Below, piece after piece: positions 46,065 to 59,300 of a DNA stretch of 64,000 nt. A program made the translations under genes and the position numbers. Numbering within the stretch: the first letter of the stretch is position 1; each line of letters begins with the position of its first letter. A model generated the notes under the pieces. That model had not been told where the DNA came from and did not search any database. It saw only the letters and a list, made by a program, of their open reading frames with translations. The stretch lies in contig JAJGBQ010000007.1 in the NCBI GenBank assembly GCA_022457065.1, positions 1,364,001 to 1,428,000 on the forward strand, written 5' to 3'. The stretch is from Curvularia sp. ZM96 (Eukaryota; Ascomycota; Dothideomycetes; Pleosporales; Pleosporaceae).

Positions 46065-47962
46065 ATGTCTTCCGACTATGCAGAGAGCGACCCAGCCCCG
46101 GCAAAAACAGGCACAATACCTGCGCTTTGGTCTGCAAAACTCATCCCTCATAGTGCAGAATTTCCGGATCCATACGAGCTGATTGGAGATGCATACGAGC
46201 GAATATCAGTCGCAGATCAGTGGGAAATACAAGACCCGTAAGCTTGCATATTGTGCGTTTCATTGAGCGAAATGCTAATGCAGCACAGCAAAAGCGAAAA
46301 GCTTCCATATCTGGCACACATAAAATCACTGTCAACCTCATGGAGGACATTGCGCCATTTGGCAGACTGGATGCAAGTCGGCACAACACCATTACGATGG
46401 AATGAAATCAGGAACCACCCTGACGACCGCGAGCGCCGTGCACATAAAACGAACATCACTTTTATTGAATATCAGCCTGCCGCCGAACCTAAGTCAATTC
46501 CGATCCAAACATCTTCCTTACTTCGTGAAACGCTTCAGTCATTGTCACACGAGCCTGGGAAAGAACCTCCGCTACGTTTGTTTGTTGTAGAAGACCTCTC
46601 TCAGCAAGTTATCGAATTGCTAGGGGAGCGCTTTGACATTGACCCTCACTTTTTCCGTGAGCAAATCGACGACTATGTATGGTACAACACTCGAGATCCA
46701 TGGGCAGTACCGTCTAGCCTCGTCTCCAGTATGAAGCATCGCCAATGGTTTTGCATGCGGAACATGCGCCTTCGATACCACAAAACTGAGGAAGATTATG
46801 AAGCGTCCAGGCTGGAGGCTAATAGTTGGAATGTACTCCGACGCCCCGACAACGACGAGAATCACTGGCACTATCTAGACGGAGAGGGCGCTATTGTATC
46901 CATCATTCGTACACGCACTACGGTGTGGATTGGTAAAGATAAAAATTGCGGCTACGGCACAGTCGGTATTGTACTACTCGACCCAACAGTTAGCCAAGGA
47001 CGGCCATTGTGTAAGTATTTCTTCCTACCAAGGCCCCACTAATCTGGATATAAGGTGGCTGGTGAAAGCGTACGCTAACCTCAACAGGGTACGACCGTAG
47101 TAATTGGTTGCCGACTCCAAAGATGCAGACAAAAGTCTACCCATCTATAAAGTCTTCTGTTTCATGGTTTGAGGATATTGTACAGATGACAACCGCCTTT
47201 CCATGGTTTGAACGATCAGAGGGCCACGAAATCAACGCCCAAGTCCTTGCCAAACCAACCCTCTATACCATCTGTGCAGAATGGCTTGTAGTATGCGACT
47301 ACGTAAGAACGCGACTCAGCCAGATAGAATGGGAGTTGGAAAAGCCACATCTGTTCCGTTCCAAAGGCGATGTCATCGACAGTTCATTAACACGTCTCCA
47401 TACCTGGCGACGACATATACCAGTCTTCAGAGGCATGGTAACAGAAACATTGGAGCATGCACTTCCAGCCGCAGCGCGACTAACAACACCATCGTCTTAT
47501 TCCTCAACTGCGCCATCCTCGCCCATTTCTTACACCGGACGATCTCTTACATCAGACAAAGTTGTCATCAACTTCAACAATGCGGAAGGCTTCGAAGACA
47601 TTGTGCCTGACTTCCGTCGTGTCCTCACTGCTATCAATGAGCTTCAAGAGCGGGTAGACCGTCTCACTAGCATCGTCACATCGGAGATTTCTATTGAGGA
47701 CTCGCGACGAGGATTTAAAGAGAGTCACAACATGGCACGCATTACTTGGTTAGCAACCGTTTTTATTCCATTGACATTTGTTGCGGGCTTGTATAGTATG
47801 AACGAGAGTGTTTCAGCACTGAAAGAAACATATGGGTGGTATTTCTTAACCGCCGTACCCTTCACATTGGTCGTCATGGCAATTGGCTGGGTAGTAGGGG
47901 GTGGAAGCTTGAGGCCATGGAAGGAGAAAATGAGTGTTGGACGTGACAGGAAGGGGACCTAA
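46065..47962 (+). CDS. CorA-like divalent-cation channel family protein
   Basis: Exons 46065-46237, 46289-47010 and 47088-47962, giving 589 residues. The first intron is 51 bases. Two acceptor AGs lie five bases apart, and only the downstream one (after 46288) keeps the frame. A long soluble N-terminal part is followed near the end by two membrane helices: ITWLATVFIPLTFVAGLYSMNE, then YFLTAVPFTLVVMAIGWVVG. This two-helix C-terminus with an acidic loop is the CorA arrangement. The usual GMN motif is SMN here. Related fungal proteins often vary at this spot and are not proven Mg2+ transporters. Ion transport is therefore an inference from fold. The plasma-membrane location is also unproven. Confidence 0.8.
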
Positions 47963-48114
47963 CCTCAGGCAAGCACAACACGTAATTGTAATACCTGTCG
48001 GGCCGTTGCATATGTACGTCCCGCAAATAGATCAAGACATATAGCGCGTTTCGCAATCTAGCTGATGGCTTTCTGTGTGACCTTGGTTACTCTATTTTTG
48101 ACGATATCCAGCGT

Positions 48115-49894
48115 CTAGAGCGTAAATCTGAAGCTAGGGTGCCGATGTCCAAGCCTGTCAGCGTCGCTTCGCAGCAATCTGTCATCCCTTTCACCCTTGT
48201 CCCTCTTCTTATTCTCCCAACCCAGATATATACACTGGATGGAAGCTAAAATTATTGTGATCACTAGTGCACCGAGACTAACTGAATGCCCTAATATGTA
48301 TCTTGGCGCGTCGCGCTGCAGGTAAATGAAGGTCCCAATAAAAGCCGAGCAGTTTGCAATGGAAATGACGAGGCCGATTCCGACCGCTCTTACATAGTGA
48401 GGAGCCAGATTGTTCGATGCCCAACCCTTTGTTGCCAATCAGTCAGCCTGCAGCGAATGGACATGAAATAGTTCTTACCATGAGCATAGGCGAGCCCTGG
48501 AAAACACCAATCGCGACGAGAAAGGTCCCAGCATACCGTACTGCGTTCGTTGTTGCTACGATCAACATAACGTATCCGCAGATGCCTAGGAAACAGCCTC
48601 CGATGATGAAGTATCCTCGATTCTTAAGCCTGTCGGAAGCGTATGCTGTACCGATGACGGTAAGAAATGCCGCCATGTTCGGTGGTACTGTGAATAGCTG
48701 TGCAGTCGTACTCTTGTAACCCATACCTGCAATAATGCTAGGAAGGAATAAAGAGAAACTCTGTTGTCGCTCATCAGCATCGCTGAACTGTGCAGTGAGC
48801 GAATATAGAAAAATGATGCTGCATCAACTTACATATAACGGAACTAGTAAAAAGAACCAGATGAAAGCGGAGAGATAAGTCTGTGGAGCTAAGAGCGCCA
48901 TTTTGACCCAATACCAACTGAGCTTCTCGTCTTCAACATCGACTTCTGTAGATCCGCCAGCATCGATACGCATACGGCGTAGCGCCCATTCTTTCTCTTC
49001 GTCTGTAAGAAAGCCTGCCGCGGCGGGGGTGTCTGGCATGAAGAAGAAGCACACGATTCCAAAGACGACTGTTGCCGCACCCTCAACTATTCAGCGCGTC
49101 AGTATCCCCGAACCTGCCCTCAAATGTAATCTCCAAGGAGAAAAAGTGGAAGTCCTACTGAAAAATATCCACGGCCATCGATCGTACCCACCCACACGTA
49201 TCCTCGCCAGTCCACTTGCAAGCAACCCTCCAAACGCACCTGACAAAGGAGCTGCACAGTAAAACAACCCGCTCCGGAGTAGCATTTCTCCTCTCCTATA
49301 GAACATTGCTAGATAGATGATCACGCCTCCAAGGATACCTCCCTCACACAAGCCGAGTAACAGTCTACAAGCAACGAGACCAGCGAAGTTCTTTACGAAC
49401 CCCATCATGGCGCATACGAGGCCCCACGAGGTGATTAGTGCAGGCAAATAGACTCCAGCGCGCAGCCGCTTGACGAGCAAATTCGATGGCACATCTACGA
49501 GTATGTAGGGGATGTAGAAAACAAGAAGCGCAATGTTGAACCGTGTGCCGGTCGTTATGGAGAGGTCGTCTGTGAGGCCGGCTATACGAGCGTTGCCAAT
49601 GTTGCTGCGATCGATGAAGGAGAAGAGCCTAGCGGTGAGATTCCTAGTTAGCGGGTAAACCTTTGGATGATATGAAGAAAATTGCGGGCTCTCGGACAGT
49701 AGAGAGAGCATGATGAAGTGTGTGAAAGGCTGTTTGCTATACCATATTCCAAATAGCCAGGGGAGAATGCGCACGTCGAATTTACGGTTCAGTCGCTTGT
49801 CGAGTGCAGGATCGACATCTTCGTTTATAGCGATGACCTTCTCGATCCGACTGGCGTCCTGGTCTCGCGGCTTCTCCATATCTACTGCGCTCAT
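48115..49894 (-). CDS. MFS transporter, anion:cation symporter (Dal5-like) family
   Basis: Exons by descending coordinate are 49894-49743, 49628-49159, 49086-48833, 48760-48479 and 48426-48115, giving 489 residues. Intron 1 (114 bases) is a multiple of three without a stop. It is removed because joining yields the family signature LPWLFGIWLFSFIDRSNIGNARI. Further marks are ITSWGLVCAMMGFVKNF, RLLLGLCEGG, FFFMPDTPAAAGFLTDEE between the two halves, and GWASNNLAPHYVRA late. Twelve membrane segments are expected. Members import organic anions such as allantoate, nicotinate, pantothenate or biotin precursors. The substrate cannot be told. The gene is downstream of and convergent to the CorA-like gene, 152 bases apart. 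Confidence 0.9.
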
Positions 49895-50376
49895 GTTTCG
49901 GGTTTTGTTGGGATCAAGTCATCGACTTAATTTTACAACGCTGAAAGTGACGAGGCACAATTCAAGATAATATGTAGAAGTCACAACAGCGTGTTTTGAT
50001 AATGATTGATCAATCGAACCGTCTAGATTTTAGATTATTATTATGGAAACAAAGGGTCATAGAGATTCTTATCTCTACACGGCACTTGTAGGGTAAATCC
50101 CCTCCATCTCATGTATCCCCCACAAGGCGGGGAAGAAGGATCGGAAGGATCGCCACGATGCGGGGATATTCGCATCAAGACATGCCGAGGGAAAAACAGC
50201 ATCACTCCCCACCAATCTCATATGACCAAGGCTTTTAGTACAATGGACATGTAAAGATGACCTCTTCCCCACATGATAGTATAATGTTGGAGAACAATAA
50301 GACTGACTGATTAGTTGAAACAAATGTGGCTAGCTGGACTAGCTGAGTAACACCTGTAAATGTGGCTTGGTACCAT
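49895..50376. other. Intergenic region MFS and acyltransferase
   Basis: 482 bases with no conserved frame. It holds the MFS promoter and the 3' end of the acyltransferase gene. Confidence 0.5.
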
Positions 50377-51749
50377 TTATTTCGTCATGAACGCCCAAAA
50401 GCCTTTGGCGAGCATAATACTTGGCAAGTCAATGATGCGGTAGAAGACCTCTGCTACCACAGTAGTCAGGGGTGCGCATATCAGGAAACATATCAGTCCG
50501 TTCACCGCGTTGCTCATCCCTGACGCAGCCAAGTGCTGGTAGGCTTTGATTCCAACAGTGTAGATAATGATTGACTGGACGAGGAAGAAACCTATGATAT
50601 GTAAGCAGCTATTCCACGTCGGGTATAGAAAAGGATGTACTTACTGAAGCTCCTCTTGCCGAGCGCAACGAAGAACCCGCCGGAGAGTACGCTGCGGGCC
50701 ACGTCGAACGTTTCTATCATGAGCATAGAGCCGAGGATGATGAGGTAGTTGTCAATGCGGGCCATGGGTTGACTCAAGTCCAACCTCTCGTTGAGCAAGC
50801 CGCCCGTATAAATGCCAGTATGGCTGTAGAGCTCCTCATTGCGGAGGTCCGTCCTCCATGAGATGAACAAGAAGTGCAGCAAGACACCGGTAAATATCAG
50901 GACTGCGTACAGCGGCCAAAAAGGGATTGTCAAATTTCCCAGCTGGAATCCTCGGCGCGAGCGAGCTGAGAACTCCATGTTGAGCGCGGCATCGGCGATG
51001 AGAAGGCCAGTGATGCTGTACCAGGCCCAACTCTGCACCCAGAACGCAGCGACAATGAAGGCAAGCATTGCCTTTACGCGCCAAGATAGGCGAGTGTTGG
51101 GTACAATAATCATCGTCATGTAGACAGTGTAGCTTTGCTGGAAGAGCACGGAGACGATCCAGAGAGTACCAGACGGGAAGGCACTGTTGGCAGCTTGGCT
51201 ACCATACTCCTTATTGAGCCAGAAAATCTCAAACAAGGAGTTGAAGTATACCAGAAAGTTGCGTAGGGGCATGGGTACACCAGTCGAGATGTTTCCAGTA
51301 GACTCCATAAAATCGGAAATGTAATCGGTAGATGCCGCGTTGAAGGCGGCTGCCGCAATCGAGTACGCAACAAAAGTCGGGATCCAGAGCCGAATGCCAC
51401 GACGGAAGATGCTCGATGCGCCTACCTCCCGTGTCTTGCTGGCAAGATACGGTAGGCATATCGTTCGTGCAGACAGGAAGATGATCCATCCGTAGATCAA
51501 CGAAGGATTGCAGAAGAGCACCGAAAACGACTTGCGGAGTCCAATCTGATAGGAAGGCCCATCGACATTCTTCGAGTCTGGGACGGCTGCCGGGAGGAAT
51601 GTCTGGAAGAAAACGAAGAGAAAAGATTGAATGACAAAAAGACCTCGGAGTCCAATGAGGTAATTCTGGTTCATGGCAATGCCTGTGGCATGAGAGCTCG
51701 ACGATGACGCGAACATGGCCATAGGAGAGGATAGAAGTCCGGACTTCAT
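50377..51749 (-). CDS. Acyltransferase-3 family membrane protein
   Basis: Exons 51749-50645 and 50591-50377, giving 439 residues. The ATG at 51749 was chosen because the 58 codons upstream look like leader. Features are YLIGLRGLFVIQSFLFVFFQ (the family's first helix with the DGLRG-like motif), RRGIRLWIPTFVAYSIAAAAF, about ten membrane segments, and an end VAEVFYRIIDLPSIMLAK like the family's E/R-rich final helix. Acyltransferase-3 proteins move acetyl or other acyl groups onto sugars and peptidoglycan or onto secreted polymers. It shares the RLxIP pattern and layout with the C-terminal half of the fusion protein at 56329. Lies 1.7 kb from a GT2 polysaccharide synthase. A role in acylating a surface glycan is inferred. 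Confidence 0.82.
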
Positions 51750-53444
51750 TGTGGGTGTCTCTGAGGCTCTGCTTTCACGAGTAGAGAACCTGATATTAGG
51801 AGAGGAATACTTCACACAAAAGAGAGGGGAAAGGATCACCCCCTTCTCAGCCGTCACAAACACTCGACCAAGGTCAGCGCAGTCTTGGTCAAACACGTCG
51901 TTCCGATAACACGAAACTTGCACGTCCCTAGGCTCGCAATGGGGGATCCGTGATCACCGCCTTGGCCGGTCAGAAAAACGAAAGCTTATGCACCTCGGGA
52001 GGGTCCTCCGTTCTTGGCGTGGTGCTTCACACTGCAGGTACCACAATGCTTTCACAGCGCCGACATGAAAACGTTGTTTGGCTACGGCATAAGCTCCTGA
52101 TAGCAAGCCTTGGCGGGGGGGGGGTACCTACGCATACCGATAGTTTGCTTTTGCAGTGCCTTAGTCTGCCGCTGCGAAACTGTCGGTAAGCGTTGTGCCT
52201 AGCGGGTGGGTAGCGTTCCCCGACCAGTAAGGGATGAGATACACTATCGTGATGTCGCCGATTCACATCTCGCCGATACAGCTGTCAAGTACGCCACGTC
52301 CGTTCCCGGCGGCTTGATATGCATAGGATTGTCTATTCTGCCGTGTACCCGGTCCTCGATCTCTTCTCTCCTCTGAGGCGAGTCGTGGCGCCAGTGGAGA
52401 ACACGAAGCATATTCGACAAGCATAGCAGTGTTAATGAAGATCTTCTGTACGTGGCACAAGGACCTGACTAGGGGGATTCAGCTGTCACCGGTTGTCTTG
52501 ACATATGGAGACTTCCGTTTATGAACGCCCATTGGAGAAAAGGATATCGATGGAACCGAGAGAGGAATGGAACATGTCGAGCATTGCTGTCTTGAGATAG
52601 GCGAGTGAACACCCTGACTCGCGACAGGAACAAGGCTGAACAAAGCGCCAGGGGTTCCCACATGGATCTGTTTGTTTTGTCATTTTGGAGGCGTCCGACT
52701 CGACAAGACGCGGTGTTCGAGCTTAATTTAAGCTTGTGGTCAATGCAGCCAGCCGCGAATGCTAGCCGCCCGACCCATGTCCGCTATATGAGGTTCCTCC
52801 CACACGTTGCGCTACCTTGTACAGAGTGGGGGCTAAGCACATGCTCGGCTGTGTCCGGCTGTGTCGATCGGCCGCGTGTCCATCTTGTAATTTCCCGAGA
52901 ATCTTTCACAGATTCTTCAATGGATCATGATGTAACGAAGCGGTCAGTCACAGTGGGCCCCAGATAGCTTGCCGTTGCGAATTTTGCGCTTAAGAGGATC
53001 ATCACCATATAAGGATAAAGTTCATCTTCAAGATCAGTGATGATCTGCAAATGTTTCTCTGCGTCTTCACAGCACCGTGCACATCACTATAGCCATGCAA
53101 GGTTATGAGAAAGCACAACATGCCAAGATGTAGTATCGGTTGAAAATTTGAATTTCCAACTATCGTTGCATCTCGATATCCACGACCCGATCGCCTGGTC
53201 TCGACGGCATACCGTTCATCTCCGATTCTTGCAATTAAACTCACTGGGATACCAAAATAGTTGAATCGGTTTTGGAAAGTGTATTATTGACGCTGTTTGA
53301 GTATGTTCGCAGCTTGCGATCATCGAACCGGCTGCTAGAGCCGCGTAACTATTTATACCGAGAAAAGAAAAAAAAAGGCGCTTGCCATCCGCGCCCAATA
53401 AGAGTATACACATCATGATTAAAGGAACATCCCAGTTCGCCAAG
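51750..53444. other. Intergenic region acyltransferase-GT2
   Basis: 1.7 kb with no conserved frame. A run of ten G lies at 52115-52124. It contains the acyltransferase promoter and the 3' end of the GT2 transcript. Confidence 0.5.
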
Positions 53445-55025
53445 CTACTTCCTGGCTGTTGGGTTCCAAGAGCTGTACTTGACAAGCTGGCGTGCATGGC
53501 CGTACAGGCCAATGGTAGCATTAAGAACAAGGTAAAATGGATACAAGACTGAGAAGAGAATGATCATCCTCCTTGTCACAAACTCCGATTTGACCTGATT
53601 GGTGATCCAGAGAGTTGCGATCAAGCAAACAATACTGAAACAAGGTTAGCAAGATCCAGGGGTTAAGCAGTGCATCTGCGGTACGAACCTGATAATGAAA
53701 AGCCACTGTGAGATAGGGTACTGGAAATAGACCAGCTTCCACAGTTCTTCCCCATTGGTTGGGAACTTGACGATAACAAATGATGCGACCAGGCAGGTGT
53801 ATTGTGTAACCAGGTAGTACGACGACTCGCGGATCAGCAACAGTGATAACACGCCGAACCGAGCTGTGAAGCTACGCTTGGCATGTTCCTCGTGCAGCGG
53901 ATCCTTGACGCCATTCCAAACCATTTTCATGTGACGCATACTGGCCTGAGCCCATCCTTGAGCCCATCGGAGGCGCTGCTTCCAAAAGGCTGCAAAGGTT
54001 GTTGGTGCCAACTCATACGAAGTAACGTTGAGATCGTGGACAGTCTTAGCGCCCTTTGAAAATGCGCGCAACGCCGAATCGATGTCCTCTGTCAACATGC
54101 TTTCATCCATCTTAAGGTCCCGGAGAAGAGAGGTGCGCCAATATCCATTGGATCCGCAGAAGAGCCCAAAGCCCCACATGGTGGACCGACCAGGATGGGA
54201 AACTGCGTAGATCTTATCAAATTCAACGGAGATCATATTGGTCATGAAGGAATCCTCCGAGTTGAAGACGATGCACCGGCCCTGGACAATGTCGACATTT
54301 TCAGCCATGAATCGCTCAGCTGCCCACCTGGGCGCATTGGGGTGGGGGTAGTGATCGCAGTCGTAGATGGCAATGAGATCCGATCCGGTATCCAGTGTGA
54401 AGAAGTAATTCAGATTGTCCGCCTTGGAGGTAGATCCTGGTACCTTGATGATTCTGGCGTGGGGGAAACGAAGGGGAAGCTGAGCGAGTTCCGTCTCTAA
54501 CGGCTCGATTGGCTTTGGTGTGTTGTAAAGTATATTGATTCGGATTCGGTCCGAAGGATAGGCGATCTCTCTGAGCGCGTAATGGGCGCGATCCATGATG
54601 ATATCTTGCTCGTTTGGCAAATAGGCGACGATGAGAAGATCCAATATGGGCAGCTGGCTGTCTGGTGTAGGAAAATGCCACTTCTTCTCCTGCGCTTGAG
54701 TAACCACTTCCCTGGCCTCACGGCAGGGAGTGATGCTGAAAAAAGCCTCCAACACTGTCGTACCAGCGATGTAAAAGTTGGTGCACATGTATATGAACCA
54801 GAAGATGGCGATGAGACCTTCGCTGCAATACATGTACATGCACACCGAGAAGACGTAGTAGGAAAGAACCAGGCCGAAAGGTGTCCATTCCGAGATCCAT
54901 GAAGATGACCGTCCGATGAGTTGAGAGGGAGCCCAACTGCTCTTGGGGGAAGACTTCTCGTCAACGCAAGGCGCAGGAGAAGTAACTTCTCCTACGTCGA
55001 TGACACAATCCTTGTTGTCAGACAT
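53445..55025 (-). CDS. Family-2 processive polysaccharide synthase (Cps1/GT2 type)
   Basis: Exons 55025-53689 and 53634-53445, giving 508 residues. The start is MSDNKDCVID, 34 codons inside the longest frame. Two N-terminal membrane segments (about 50-110) precede a GT-A domain with DLLIVAYLPNE, KADNLNYFF, the D-x-D IYDCDHYP (about 222), TEDID (about 312) and QRLRW (about 350). These are the donor-, metal- and acceptor-binding marks of processive synthases such as chitin, hyaluronan and cellulose synthases. Three or more C-terminal helices form the export channel. Fungal relatives include Cryptococcus Cps1 and Zymoseptoria GT2, the latter needed for surface growth and virulence. The polymer made is unknown. 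Divergent to the GH16-acyltransferase fusion. Confidence 0.88.
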
Positions 55026-56328
55026 CTTGTAGTGAGTGAAGGATATGACAGTAACGATTGGAGGAAAGGGCCAAAGCAAACGAAGGTGACTACTGTAGCA
55101 ACACTCAAAGGAGTGAAGGGATGACACCGAACATATATCAGAATTCCAAAGCCCTGGGTGACTGACTACGGGAGGAAAAGGGTGTGCCGGACAGCCAACG
55201 TCTGCCCAGAAAAAAACACGATGGCCTTGCGTACTGGTTCATTTCGACTGTGCAATGACGCTCAGGAGAGCTGGTCTTCGCGCCATCTCACGATTATGCC
55301 TAGGATCGGCACTGTTATCAACAATGCCCGACCCTAACCATGGGAAGGAGGGTCGGTTAACCCTGTGGTGCTCACAAAGGCCCATGCTCTTCTGGAGTAT
55401 TCCTACCTCCACAGGCATGTAGAATTTTCTCAATTTGGGTCCTGAACTAGCGTTCTCCGTACGCAGCAACCAATGGCATACTTTTTTGTCTTCACGATTC
55501 TGCCTGCATTCTCGATATGCTTGTTACATGCAGAATGGGGTGGGTCCAAGAGTCAATGCTGTGAGGCTAGGCAAAGTAACACTGGTAGTTTGTCGGCCGA
55601 ATTATGTCCTAGTATGCCTTATATTGGTGTGACGGAGCCTGCAGAAGCTGAGATATCAGTCATGGCTCTAGGTAATCCAGACGACAACGCATCTCGTCCT
55701 GTAGCCGGGGATGTGCAGTGGAGCAGTGGAGCGTGTGTCACGGACCTCATTATCCCGGAGCAAGCTGGAACAAGATAAAAATCATGCAGCTTGCGAAGAT
55801 CACCCATGGAATTGGGGGTGGCTAAGTTAACCATCAGGATCATCACAGCCAGCGTGGGAGTAACAAGGAGGGAAGGCCGTGTTAGCGTGGGCGCACGGCC
55901 CGCTGCAGTGCACGTCTCCTGGCGCTCTGTTCAGCCCCCTCCGCCTCTTGCGACAGCGACACAGACCCATGTAACAACATTTGCTATGGGCCTCCTCAAT
56001 CGCGATGACCCTGCCAAGGAAAAGCCTGCAGAGCTTTTTGGATCCAGCTGCACAGTGCATGGCTGAAGCGCCGGCGATGACCTCAAGGGGCGGGCCAAGT
56101 CACATAGGTAGCGGATAGGGGAGCCATCGCGCCCTACTACTATCTGCTTATGAGGCTACAAACTTGGCTGCGGCTCCTCCCCCTCCGAAAAGCATTGTTG
56201 CACGTTTTTTCTAAGCTTCTTAGATTAGCCGTACCTGCCGAGTGGCATGTGGTAGACAGATACCACCTTTTCAACTTGAACAAAGGGTTTCGCTCTCCCT
56301 TCCCTCGTTTGGTCACTCGCTTATCCTC
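55026..56328. promoter_or_regulatory. Divergent intergenic region GT2 and GH16-acyltransferase fusion
   Basis: 1.3 kb between divergent starts. No conserved frame. It would carry shared or separate promoters of the two glycan genes. Confidence 0.5.
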
Positions 56329-59300
56329 ATGTATTTCTCGTCTCTACTGGGGCTTGCCTTGGTGCATATCCTGCCTGCCCTTGCAGACGTTTCCCGTGGG
56401 ACAGATAACTGTACTTGCGGATTTTATGACGGTCAAACGAAGCAGCTCTATACCGACTCTATCATTGTCTACTTCAATGAGACTACAGGATTACCGTTCG
56501 ACTTTATTGCCGAAGACTTTGAGCAACACTACGCCAAGGATTGGGTATGAGCTACTCGTATGTTACGTATATCGGACTCGACAACTAACCTTTTCTAGAA
56601 TGCAGTTTACCGCGAGGGTGCGTCTCCGGACAACCTGCGGCACAACAATGGCCAGTCTCTTCAACTTGTAGTACAGCCAACAACAAAGGAGCACGTTGTA
56701 AACGGTGCCAGTCTCCGGACAAAGAGGCGTGATATCCAGCATGGCTCTTTTCGTACCTTGATCAAGCCTGCAGGCCCGAACGTCGGGGGCACAGCGGCTT
56801 CCATGATGTGGAAATACAACGAAACAGAAGTGACGGAGCTCAGTGTTATGAATGGTCACCGCCGAAACGAGCCGTGGGTTGGTACGTTTGTGAACAACGA
56901 GTTTACCACTCGCAACCTAGGAATGAACTTCAGTCAGCTCCTTAACGACACTGGCGCCAATAGAAACTACACCACACTAGGCGGTGGGCTTAAAAACGGC
57001 AGTGTCAACCCCTGGGATTTCACCGAGTACCGTATCGACTGGACTGCAGACGATATCACTTTCTACATCGGTGGCAATTTGACCCGCCGGGTTGAGCACA
57101 AGAAGAACAAGGGCATGCCATCTGTCCCTTCAGCAATGTTCTTCAAGCACTGGTCGACCGGTAACCGTTACTCGATGGAAGGCCCTCCTCGTGGAAGAGA
57201 GTCGGTCGCTGAGATTGGGTGGGTCCGCATGTTCTTCAATTCGTCAACTATGAACGAGGACGCCCGTGAGGACTTTGTTGCGCGCTGTCCTCTGACCGAT
57301 GCCTGCTCTACAGAAGATTTTGAGCTGCGTGGCTCCACTCCATACGGAGATGAGGCTACCAAGCAGTGGAAACAAAGTGGACGTCAAGACATCAAACGCA
57401 TGCCGGCACTCTGGATATCTGTCTCTTGTCTTGCCATCTCGACTTTCCTCCTTATCCATACGCTCATCCGACGTTTGGGGCCTAAGATCATTAAACGCGC
57501 TCCTGAACCAAGCGCAGCTTCACCATTGCCACCAACAGCAGAAGTTAGTCAGAGTCCCTTTGGTAAAAGCACATTCACAGTGGAATCTGTAGAAGTATTT
57601 TCACGGCCCCAGACTGGGCAGATATCACCATCTGTACAACGCCACTCTGTAGACGACCTGGCAATCGAGAGGCTTGACAAGAAGCCCAGTTCGTCAACAC
57701 TCGGAGGTTCCACACCTGTAGTCGGTCTTTCTCGTGGCAATTCAGTCATGTTCGACAGCCGCATGACAACGCCCTATGCAAGCAACTTCCATCCCAGTCG
57801 CGAAGATTTAGCCAGCCCAACGCCACCTGTTCCAGGCTCGTCCGCCCATCACGATTCGATGCTTACCTTGGCCGACCCACGAGCTCAGCTCTCACCACGC
57901 CCAGACAAGATCACCATGGAGACTGTCACTGAATCCGCTCTACCAGCTCCCCGTATGCGTCCCCAACCTCCGCCGGCGCGAACCCGTATCGACCATCTTG
58001 CTGGACTGACAGCGCTCTGCTCCCTTGTTGTTACCGTTATGCATTTCGGTCTTACCTTTGTTCCGGCCATGGTTCAACCGGGTGTGGATGCCCATAATGC
58101 CTCTGAACCCTGGGCCCAGAGGATTATCGGTCCATTCGTGCTCAACCAGATGTGGCTCGGTGTGTTCTTCACCACCTCAGTTCGTTTCCTGACATCACCG
58201 TACCTGCGCAAAGGCAAAATGGATGAAATCGCCAAGGCAGCCGTACGTCGAACACCGCGTCTCATGATTCCCGTCGCTGCAGTCGCGTTGCTTGAGTACT
58301 TCTTCATTGATGTTGGCGCCACCAAGTTCCTTCAGTACATTCCCAGTCTTACTTGGTCAACTTGGCCGTACGTTACTCGCTACCAGAATTTCGGTCAGTA
58401 TATTTCCGAGGTCCTGGAGCTCATGTTCCTGATACCCAACGCTGCTCCGCAAATCACCCTTCATTACTGCACTGGTGTGCTCTGGACGATTGCTGTGCAA
58501 CTTCAGGGTTCGTGGCTTGTGCTCCTCGGTGCCCTTGTTGTTTATGAGATCAAAACACCATGGAAGCGCATGTGCTACTACGCTTTCTGTATCGTCAACC
58601 ACTGGTATGCTCATTCGTGGGGCACGTACCTATGGTTCGGTTTGTTCCTCACAGACCTTGATGTGACATACAAGTGGAAGAAGTATCTTTCCACCCGACC
58701 AGTTGCTTACTACGCTGCACTGCTCTTCTTCTGGTGCTGTGTCGCGGCCGGTTTCTTAGCCAATATCATCCCCAACTGGGTCGAAACAACCTTCAACTTC
58801 AGTACTGCGGAGCGAAACATCCACCCGGATCCCGTAACGGGCGAACCAATTCTCAACACCGATAATGCCGGCTATCCAATCTACTACACCCCGCGTCTGA
58901 ATGGTCTCCTATTCGCCGGTGGCATGCAAGCCGTTGTCGAGCTCTCCGCAGCCGTCCAATGGGTTCTCTCCACACCTCCTTTCCTCATCCTCTTCCCCCA
59001 CGTCTTTACCATCTACCTGATTCACGGTCTCGTCTTCTGGACCTACGGCTCCTGGCTCATGGTCTTCCTGGCCGACCGGGGCTTCACCTATGGCATCAAC
59101 GTCGCCATTGTGGGCGTAACCTCCTACGGCGTCCTCTTCGCCTGCCTCCCCATCGTCACACCCGTGATCGAAGCCCTCGGAAAAGACATGACCGCGCTTG
59201 TCTGGATGACCGCAACCAACAAGTCGCCGCCGCGCCGCCGCACCCTGTACCCATACCCCGACGACCTCTTCACCAGCCGCGTACCAAACGAAAAAGAAGA

